Positions 5,612 through 12,413 of a stretch of DNA of 12,413 bases are shown one piece after another. Source of the stretch: Sphingomonas sp. (lineage in GTDB: Bacteria; Pseudomonadota; Alphaproteobacteria; Sphingomonadales; Sphingomonadaceae). Numbering within the stretch: position 1 is the first letter of the stretch; each line of letters starts with the position of its first letter. A program made the position numbers and the translations under genes. Below the pieces are notes generated by a model. It was not told the origin of the DNA and ran no database searches. It saw only the letters and a list, made by a program, of their open reading frames with translations. The stretch is from positions 1 through 12,413 of the forward strand of contig JASLBO010000556.1 in assembly GCA_030146605.1 (NCBI GenBank). The letters run 5' to 3'.

Positions 5612-7900
5612 ATGACAAGAATCAAGATAAAAGCAGGGCTGCCCACTCGGCAGCAGATCCTCGATTTCATTGCCAGCACCGACACTCCCGCCGGAAAGCG
5701 CGAGATTGCGAAGGCATTCGGCCTGCACGCGCAGGAAAAGATCGCGCTCAAGGGACTGCTCAAGGACATGGCCGATGAAGGGCTGATCGATTCCGCCCCC
5801 GGCCGCGCTTTCCACAAGATGGGCGGAGTCCCCAAGGTCACGGTGCTCAGGATCGTCGACGCCGACGGCGACACGATCTGGGCGGTGCCCGATCGCTGGG
5901 AGGCCGAGGGCATTCCGGTGCCGCGGCTGCGCGTCCGCGAACAGCGCGGCAAGCGATCGGCGCTGGGCATCGGCGACCGCATCCTCGCGCGCACCGAAGA
6001 GGCCGGCAACGGCTGGATCGCCCACCCGATGAAGAAGCTCGCCGGCGGCGAGGAGCAGGTGCTCGGCGTCGTCCACGAGGAGGGTGGCCGGCTCTACCTT
6101 CAGGGCGTCGAGAAGAGGGATCGGCACAGCTATCCGATTTCGGAGCGCAACGGCGCCGAGCCGGGCGATCTTGTGCTGGCGAACAAGGCCGGCAAGCCGC
6201 CGCGGATATTCGCGCACGTGACCGAGCGCCTGGGCGATCCGTTCGCGCCGCGCAGCTTCTCGCTGATCGCGATCCACCGCCACGGCATCCCCAATGTCTT
6301 CCCGGACGATCTGCTGGCGGAGGCCGAGCGCGTCTCGAAGCAGCCGCTCGGCGACCGCGAGGACCTGCGGCATCTGCCGATCGTCGCGATCGATCCGGCC
6401 GATGCCCGCGATCACGACGACGCGGTATGGGCGACGCCCGATGACGATCCGCAGAACGAAGGCGGCTGGAAGGCAGTGGTCGCGATCGCCGATGTCAGCT
6501 TCTATGTCCGCCCGGGCTCGCAGCTCGATCGCGAGGCGCGCAAGCGCGGCAACTCGGTCTATTTTCCGGACCGCGTCGTGCCGATGCTGCCCGAGATCCT
6601 CTCGGCCGAAGTGTGTTCGCTGAAGGAAGGCGAGGACCGCGCCGCGCTGGCCTGCCACCTCCAGGTCGGCAAGAATGGCGAGCTCAAGAGCTGGCGCTTC
6701 ACCCGCGCCGTAGTCAGCCTCGCGGCGAACATCGCTTATGACGATGCGCAGACGATCATCGACGGAGAGGCGAGCAAACGCGCACTGCTCGACGATCGCT
6801 TTGCGGCGGGTGCGCAGAAGCGTGCTGAGATCGAGCCCGCGCTGCGGCACCTCTGGGATTGCTGGCGCGCGCTCTACAAGGCGCGTGAAAAGCGCGAGCC
6901 GCTGGACCTCGATCTGCCCGAGCGGCGGATCGTGCTCGACGAGATGGGGCGTATCCTCTCGGTTGCGCCGCGCGAGCGGCTCGATGCGCACAAATTGATC
7001 GAGGATTACATGATCGCGGCCAATGTCGCCGCGGCCAAGGCGCTCGAGGCGAAGAAGGCGCCGGTGATGTACCGCGTCCACGAGCCGCCCTCGCGGGAGA
7101 AGCTGGTCGCGCTCAAGGAATATCTAAAGACGTACGATCTCGAATTCGCGCTGGGACAGGTGATCAGGCCGGCCACGTTCAACCGCATTCTCGAGCGGGT
7201 GGGCGAGGCCGATTTCCGCGACGAAGTTATGCAGCAGGTGCTGCGTACCCAGACCCAGGCCTATTACGGGCCGGAGAATGCCGGGCATTTCGGGCTCTCT
7301 TTGGGCAGCTACGGCCACTTCACCTCGCCGATCCGCCGTTATGCCGATCTGATCGTGCATCGCTCGCTGACCGATGCCTATAAGCTCGGGCCGGGCGGGC
7401 TGACCGCCGAGGAGGCCGGATCGATGGACCGGATCGGCGAGAGCATCAGCCAGCTCGAGCGCCGCGCGATGGAGGCCGAACGCGAGACGATCGATCGCTA
7501 TGTCGCCGCCTATCTCGCCAACCATGTCGGCCAGATCATGGAAGCCCGCATCACCGGCGTGCAGAATTTCGGCTTCTTCGCTACGATCGAAGGCATTGGC
7601 GGCGACGGGCTGGTGCCAATCCGCGACCTCGGCACCGAATATTTCCGCTACGAGGAAGCCAGCCAGCGGCTGATCGGCGACGATACCGGGACGACCTTCG
7701 CGCTGGGCCAGCGCCTGCCGCTGCGGCTGGCCGAGGCCAACCCGATCTCGGGTGCGCTGCGCTTCGAGCTTCCCGACGGCAAGGGATCGGCATCGAGCGG
7801 CGCCGGGCGCGAGGAGCGGCGCGGCCCGCGGGGTCCCAAGCGCGAGATCAAGCATCGCGGACGGCCCGCCAATATCCGGCATCAGGGGCGCAAGCGATAG
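5612..7900 (+). CDS. rnr: Ribonuclease R (3'-5' exoribonuclease, RNB family)
   Basis: RNase R degrades structured RNA (mRNA, defective rRNA and tRNA) processively from the 3' end. The 762-residue protein shows the full domain order: an N-terminal winged-helix segment (about residues 10-65, TRQQILDFI...LKDMADEGLI), cold-shock-type OB folds, the RNB catalytic domain (about 250-590), an S1 domain (about 640-720, ARITGVQNFGFFATIEGIGG) and a short basic tail rich in Arg/Lys. The catalytic acidic cluster is intact in IDPADARDHDDAV: D261, D267, D269 and D270, corresponding to D201/D207/D209/D210 of RNase II. The closing RNB motif HFTSPIRRYADLIVHR begins near residue 569. The ATG at 5612 fits the family N-terminus; the frame is open upstream to 5420 but that lies inside glpD on the other strand. 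It is divergent from glpD and followed by a hairpin and a small membrane-protein gene. Confidence 0.96.
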   Translation: MTRIKIKAGLPTRQQILDFIASTDTPAGKREIAKAFGLHAQEKIALKGLLKDMADEGLIDSAPGRAFHKMGGVPKVTVLRIVDADGDTIWAVPDRWEAEGIPVPRLRVREQRGKRSALGIGDRILARTEEAGNGWIAHPMKKLAGGEEQVLGVVHEEGGRLYLQGVEKRDRHSYPISERNGAEPGDLVLANKAGKPPRIFAHVTERLGDPFAPRSFSLIAIHRHGIPNVFPDDLLAEAERVSKQPLGDREDLRHLPIVAIDPADARDHDDAVWATPDDDPQNEGGWKAVVAIADVSFYVRPGSQLDREARKRGNSVYFPDRVVPMLPEILSAEVCSLKEGEDRAALACHLQVGKNGELKSWRFTRAVVSLAANIAYDDAQTIIDGEASKRALLDDRFAAGAQKRAEIEPALRHLWDCWRALYKAREKREPLDLDLPERRIVLDEMGRILSVAPRERLDAHKLIEDYMIAANVAAAKALEAKKAPVMYRVHEPPSREKLVALKEYLKTYDLEFALGQVIRPATFNRILERVGEADFRDEVMQQVLRTQTQAYYGPENAGHFGLSLGSYGHFTSPIRRYADLIVHRSLTDAYKLGPGGLTAEEAGSMDRIGESISQLERRAMEAERETIDRYVAAYLANHVGQIMEARITGVQNFGFFATIEGIGGDGLVPIRDLGTEYFRYEEASQRLIGDDTGTTFALGQRLPLRLAEANPISGALRFELPDGKGSASSGAGREERRGPRGPKREIKHRGRPANIRHQGRKR

Positions 7901-7916
7901 ACCGTTGAGCCGCCGC

Positions 7917-7944
7917 CGCTTCCGTGCGAGCCTGCGCGGAAGCG
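7917..7944. other. Strong 12-bp hairpin between rnr and the next gene
   Basis: CGCTTCCGTGCG and TGCGCGGAAGCG pair over 12 positions (10 Watson-Crick pairs and two G-T wobbles) around the loop AGCC. It starts 16 nt after the rnr stop and ends just before the ribosome site of the next gene. No U-run follows on the plus strand (TTAGGGGG follows), so it is not a classical intrinsic terminator; it may protect the rnr 3' end or affect downstream translation. Confidence 0.6.
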
Positions 7945-7958
7945 TTAGGGGGCAGCTT

Positions 7959-8282
7959 ATGGTCGCAGCGTCACCGGTCCCGTCGATCATCCCGGGAATG
8001 AGCTTGCGCGCGCGCCGCAGGATCGCGTCGCACTTCCTATTCTATCACGCGACGAGCGCCGAGGATGCGGTGGCCTATGTGCCGCAGAGCCCTGTCGAGC
8101 AGCGCCAGTTCGCCCGGATGCAGGCGAAGGGCGTGATCCGCGAAGCGGCGCCGGAGTGTTACTGGCTCGACCGCGCGCGCCAGGCCGCGGACGTCGAAGC
8201 GCGACGGCGGGTGCTGGTGCCGATCGTGGTCGTGCTGTGCGTTGCCGCCGCCGCACTGATTTTGCTCGGCTATCGGGGCTGA
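7959..8282 (+). CDS. Small tail-anchored membrane protein of unknown function
   Basis: I cannot assign a named family. The 107-residue protein has a cytoplasmic-looking N-terminal part: a basic segment (SLRARRRIASHF) and then a helix plus turn-strand pattern EQRQFARMQAKGVIREAAP...YWLD (about residues 48-71), which looks like the last helix and wing of a small winged-helix fold. This is followed by an R-rich helix (RARQAADVEARRR) and one C-terminal transmembrane helix (about 86-104), ending after only a few residues. The arginines before the helix predict the bulk inside the cell. ATG 7959 is preceded by AGGGGG (7947-7952) at good spacing; a second ATG at 7998 (94 residues) has a poorer site. 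It lies 58 nt after rnr, so it may share its transcript. Similar small proteins seem familiar in sphingomonads, but I could not verify this. Confidence 0.72.
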   Translation: MVAASPVPSIIPGMSLRARRRIASHFLFYHATSAEDAVAYVPQSPVEQRQFARMQAKGVIREAAPECYWLDRARQAADVEARRRVLVPIVVVLCVAAAALILLGYRG

Positions 8283-8454
8283 CCGCCCAAACGACCGGCG
8301 CGCATCCGCCCGTGATAGAGCTACCCGACCGGCGCTGACGGGCGCGAGAACACCTGACGCAGTCTGGGACGCGCCTGGCTAGACTCGCTTCACCGTAAAG
8401 CGTTTCATCGCGCAAAATTCACGCTGAATGCAATTATCCGACAGATTTCAAAGA

Positions 8455-8477
8455 GCGGCCGGCAAGATGCCGACCGC
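8455..8477 (-). terminator. Possible intrinsic terminator of the saccharopine-dehydrogenase-like gene
   Basis: GCGGCCGGC and GCCGACCGC form a 9-position stem with one C-A mismatch around AAGAT. On the minus strand it lies 38 nt beyond the stop of the gene ending at 8515 and is followed by TCTTTG, a weak U-tract. In the 232-nt convergent gap (8283-8514) it is the best terminator candidate and could serve both directions. Weak U-run keeps confidence low. Confidence 0.4.
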
Positions 8478-8514
8478 CGATCCCAGCACCTGAGATCCTA
8501 CATCGCAAGTGCGG

Positions 8515-9678
8515 TCATTCGATCGTGAAGCGCAGCCCGGCGTGCGCCTCAAGCCGCTTCCTGAGCGGTTCGGCCATCAGTGCGCCCGCAGTCCAGATGC
8601 CGCCTTCGCCCTGTACGTCCCGGATCAGGCAGAGCGCGCTCTCGGTGATCATCTTGCTGGTCGAACCGTAACCGGGGTCGCGATCGCCCTTGACCGAAGC
8701 CGTGAGGCGCTCGCCCGAAGGCATCTCGGCGATGAAGGCGATGTCGTAGAAGCCGGTCTCGCGCTCTTCCTTGCCCGGGCCTTCGCCGGGGGCGGGGCCC
8801 TTGTCCGAGTTCATCGGGTTCATTTTGGCGATCGCCTCGGCCGCGGCCTTGCCGAGGTCGCCGATGCCCGGGGCGACCATCATCTCGTCGTAGCGGAAAT
8901 CCTCGCCATAGGGATGGCCGGCGAGGAAGTTGGTCCGGTGGACGTTCTTGGTGTTGATCACCGCCATCATGAACGGCGCGACCCAGCCGCCGACCGCCTC
9001 GTCATATTCGGGCAGCACGCCCTTGGGCTGGCTTGGCCCGGCAAAGCCGGGGGTGAGCGCGAAGGGATCGATCAGTGCCTTGAAGACCGCGGGGTCCTTC
9101 GCCGCCGCCATCGCCGTCGCCTTGCCGCTGGCGAAGGTGCCGCCCGAGAAGGTGCCCTTCATCGCCCGGACGCGGCCCTTCACACGCGGCGCGGGCTTGC
9201 CGAAGCGGCGGATCGCCTCCTGCTCGACGGTCCATACGCCAAGATCGAAAGGGATCGAATCGAAGCCGCACGAAAAGACGATCCGGGCGCCGCTCGCTTT
9301 GGCCGCGTCGTGATATTTGCCGATCATCTCGTGCATGAAATTGGGCTCGCCGCACAGATCGACATAAGCGGTGCCGGTCTCGACACAGGCGGCGAGCAGC
9401 GGCTCGCCATAGAGCTGGTAGGGGCCGACGGTGGTGATCACGACCTGCGCACGTGCGGTCAGCGCCTTCAGCGCCGAGGGATCGTCGGCATTGGCGGTGA
9501 GCAGCGGCGTGTCCGCGGGGGCGCCGATCTCGCTGCGGACCTCCTGAAGCTTGGTCAGCGAGCGGCCTGCCATCGCCCATTGCACATCGGCATAATTGGC
9601 GGCGAGATATTCGGCGACGAGGCGCCCGGTGAACCCGGTGGCGCCATAGACGATGATCTCGAATTCGCGGTCGGCCAT
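8515..9678 (-). CDS. Saccharopine dehydrogenase-like oxidoreductase (trans-acting enoyl reductase type)
   Basis: The 387-residue protein begins with an NAD(P)-binding Rossmann fold, EIIVYGATGFTGRLVAEYL (G12-A-T-G15-F-T-G18), followed by WAMAGRSLTKL and VITTVGPYQLYGEPLLAACV. It then has the diagnostic YVDLCGEPNFM and FSCGFDSIPFDLGV blocks. These are typical of saccharopine-dehydrogenase-like proteins related to mycobacterial trans-acting enoyl reductases and eukaryotic SCCPDH, not of true lysine-pathway saccharopine dehydrogenase. The reaction is probably a reduction on a lipid-like or acyl substrate, but this is inferred from the family and unproven. The ATG at 9678 has a good ribosome site (AGAGGAGAG). 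It lies 74 nt downstream of the ABC transporter gene on the same strand and could be co-transcribed or have its own promoter. A Gly/Pro/Lys-rich acidic loop (PAPGEGPGKEERE) is the only low-complexity part. Confidence 0.88.
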   Translation of the reverse strand: MADREFEIIVYGATGFTGRLVAEYLAANYADVQWAMAGRSLTKLQEVRSEIGAPADTPLLTANADDPSALKALTARAQVVITTVGPYQLYGEPLLAACVETGTAYVDLCGEPNFMHEMIGKYHDAAKASGARIVFSCGFDSIPFDLGVWTVEQEAIRRFGKPAPRVKGRVRAMKGTFSGGTFASGKATAMAAAKDPAVFKALIDPFALTPGFAGPSQPKGVLPEYDEAVGGWVAPFMMAVINTKNVHRTNFLAGHPYGEDFRYDEMMVAPGIGDLGKAAAEAIAKMNPMNSDKGPAPGEGPGKEERETGFYDIAFIAEMPSGERLTASVKGDRDPGYGSTSKMITESALCLIRDVQGEGGIWTAGALMAEPLRKRLEAHAGLRFTIE

Positions 9679-9752
9679 TGCTCTCTCCTCTTTGAGAACG
9701 CCGTACTCACTTTTCTAAAGCGAAGGAATAGGAGAGCGACGCGCCGTCCGGC

Positions 9753-11534
<1,782 letters not shown>

Positions 11535-11588
11535 GCGGCGCGGACTAGCGTGAATGGGCGGGGAGGGGAACTGTCTCTTGCTCCACAG

Positions 11589-11721
11589 TCCCTCTCCCAT
11601 CGGGAGAGGGAAGGGGCCCGCCGCCGAAGGCGGTGGGAAGGGTGAGGGCAGAGTATGTGGCTGAACTGCCCTCACCCTTCCGCCGCTTCGCGGCTCCCTC
11701 CCTCTCCCGATGGGAGAGGGA
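11589..11721. repeat. Inverted pair of REP-like palindromic units
   Basis: Two 23-bp copies (11589-11611 and 11699-11721) are exact reverse complements of each other. Each is itself a hairpin of 10-bp arms TCCCTCTCCC and GGGAGAGGGA around a 3-nt loop. Inside lies a second perfect inverted pair, GGAAGGGTGAGGGCAG (11636-11651) and its complement (11666-11681), with a 14-nt loop. Between these are small unit-specific hairpins, CCGCC-GAA-GGCGG on the left and GCCGC-TTC-GCGGC on the right. The whole is a 133-bp non-coding cruciform-capable element. From memory, similar G-A-G-G-G-rich units recur between genes in sphingomonads and xanthomonads; copy number here cannot be seen. Confidence 0.85.
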
Positions 11722-11734
11722 GATTGGGAACTGC

Positions 11735-11841
11735 TTCCATATTTGGAACATTTGGTATGACAACGTTGCACCGCAACACGGCGCGATCTATTAGTATGAT
11801 AAGTCGCCGCCGTTCCAACGGGTGACGGTGGAAGGAATTGA
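11735..11841 (+). promoter_or_regulatory. AT-richer upstream region of phaZ with candidate promoter and operator
   Basis: This stretch between the repeat pair and phaZ is clearly richer in A/T than the rest of the window. It holds the palindrome TTCCA-TATT-TGGAA (11735-11748), two ATTTGG copies 9 nt apart (11741, 11750), the 8-bp palindrome CAACGTTG (11761-11768) and the inverted repeat GTTGC-ACC-GCAAC (11765-11777). A weak promoter reading is TTGCAC (11766-11771), a 17-nt spacer and TATTAG (11789-11794); TATGAT at 11795 is an alternative -10. A ribosome site (GGAAGGA, 11830-11836) precedes the ATG at 11842. Confidence 0.4.
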
Positions 11842-12413
11842 ATGCTCTACGACGCATATGAGATTCAGCGCTCGCTCCTCGCCGGGGCCAGCGCATGGGC
11901 CAATTTCTCCGCCGGCCTGCTCAATAACCCCGCCAACCCTTTCGCCTATTTCGGGGGCGGCCCGGTGCTCGCCTCGGCGCTCGAGGTGTTCGCGCATGCT
12001 TCGGCGCCGCGCGGCAAGCCCGATTTTGCGCTCGATCACACCCTTATCGACGGCCGCCAGGTGGAAGTGCGCGAAGAGATCGTGCTCCGCAAACCGTTCG
12101 GGCAATTGAAGCGCTTCGTCCGTGAGGGGGCCGAGGGCGGTCCCAAGCTGCTGATCGTCGCGCCGATGTCGGGCCATTACGCCACCTTGCTGCGCGGCAC
12201 GGTCGAGCGGATGCTGCCGGTGGCGGACGTCTACATCACCGACTGGCGCGACGCCAAGCTGGTGCCGCTCGCCGACGGCCGCTTCGATCTCGACGATTAT
12301 ATCGATTATCTGGTCGAGTTCCTCGCGCATATCGGCGCGGAAGGGAATGCGCGGCCACACATGCTGGCAGTGTGCCAGCCGTCGGTTCCCGCCTTCGCCG
12401 CCGCGGCGGTGAT
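11842..12413 (+). CDS. phaZ: Intracellular polyhydroxyalkanoate depolymerase (3'-truncated by window edge)
   Basis: This enzyme releases hydroxyacids from stored polyhydroxyalkanoate granules inside the cell. About 190 residues are visible before the right edge. They match the intracellular PhaZ family (TIGR01849): the N-terminus MLYDAYEIQRSLL, then NPFAYF, FGQLKRFVRE, LLIVAPMSGHYATLLRGTV, the DVYITDWRDAKLVP block, FDLDDYIDYLVEFL and the lipase-box-like MLAVCQPSVP. As in the well-known Ralstonia enzyme, the nucleophile position is a cysteine (C178) instead of serine. The rest of the alpha/beta-hydrolase fold, with the catalytic Asp and His, lies outside the window. ATG 11842 has a good ribosome site (GGAAGGA) 5 nt upstream. 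It is divergent from the ABC exporter gene. No signal peptide is present, as expected for a granule-associated enzyme. Confidence 0.93.
   Translation, partial: MLYDAYEIQRSLLAGASAWANFSAGLLNNPANPFAYFGGGPVLASALEVFAHASAPRGKPDFALDHTLIDGRQVEVREEIVLRKPFGQLKRFVREGAEGGPKLLIVAPMSGHYATLLRGTVERMLPVADVYITDWRDAKLVPLADGRFDLDDYIDYLVEFLAHIGAEGNARPHMLAVCQPSVPAFAAAAV

Noticed and set aside
4099..6009. Extension of glpD to a start at 6009
   Set aside because: The added 150 residues are antisense to the start of rnr and precede the FAD motif, which is normally within the first 20 residues.
8307..8344. CGCCCGT and ACGGGCG inverted repeat after the small membrane protein gene
   Set aside because: Only 7 bp with a 24-nt loop and no U-tract; it is too weak to call a terminator.
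11535..11771. N-terminal extension of the ABC transporter up to an ATG at 11771
   Set aside because: The extra 79 residues translate the inverted repeat pair and are Pro/Ser/Gly/Arg-rich; the ATG at 11534 gives the normal family length.

Overview
The window reads as chromosomal DNA of a sphingomonad-like alphaproteobacterium (Sphingomonas or a close relative). The basis is high G+C content, tightly packed genes with GTG as well as ATG starts, a short archaeal/eukaryotic-type prolyl-tRNA synthetase, an intracellular poly(hydroxyalkanoate) depolymerase, an MsbA-like half-transporter and a PilZ protein. The assignment is made from protein character only. Both edges cut genes: proS on the left and phaZ on the right.

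Layout. Positions 2-3710 hold five plus-strand genes with gaps of 3 to 30 nt, possibly one transcription unit: the end of proS, a 2-oxoglutarate/Fe(II) oxygenase-like protein, an exported pectin methylesterase, a small periplasmic DUF6152-type protein, and a small polytopic membrane protein. Two minus-strand genes converge on them: a PilZ-domain protein (3718-4050) and, upstream of it, glycerol-3-phosphate dehydrogenase glpD (4099 to about 5556). glpD is divergent from rnr (RNase R, 5612-7900), with a very short shared upstream region. rnr is followed by a strong hairpin and a small tail-anchored protein (7959-8282). After a 232-nt convergent gap come two minus-strand genes: a saccharopine-dehydrogenase-like oxidoreductase (8515-9678) and an ABC exporter half-transporter (9753-11534). 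A 307-nt intergenic region then carries a pair of inverted REP-like units and an AT-richer leader with a TGC-N3-GCA palindrome, in front of the PHA depolymerase gene (11842 to the edge).

How the genes fit together. Most are housekeeping genes: translation (proS), RNA turnover (rnr), glycerol-phosphate oxidation (glpD), carbon-reserve mobilisation (phaZ) and export (ABC). No CRISPR array, integrase, insertion-sequence transposase, tRNA or rRNA is visible. The most interesting material is (i) the secreted DUF6152 protein, predicted to mature to an N-terminal His-His, directly coupled to a His-containing four-helix membrane protein, an arrangement like CopC/CopD; (ii) the cramped glpD/rnr divergent region with a possible leaderless rnr transcript; and (iii) the repeat pair and possible PhaR-type operator in front of phaZ. 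No clearly new multi-gene defence or metabolic system is evident.
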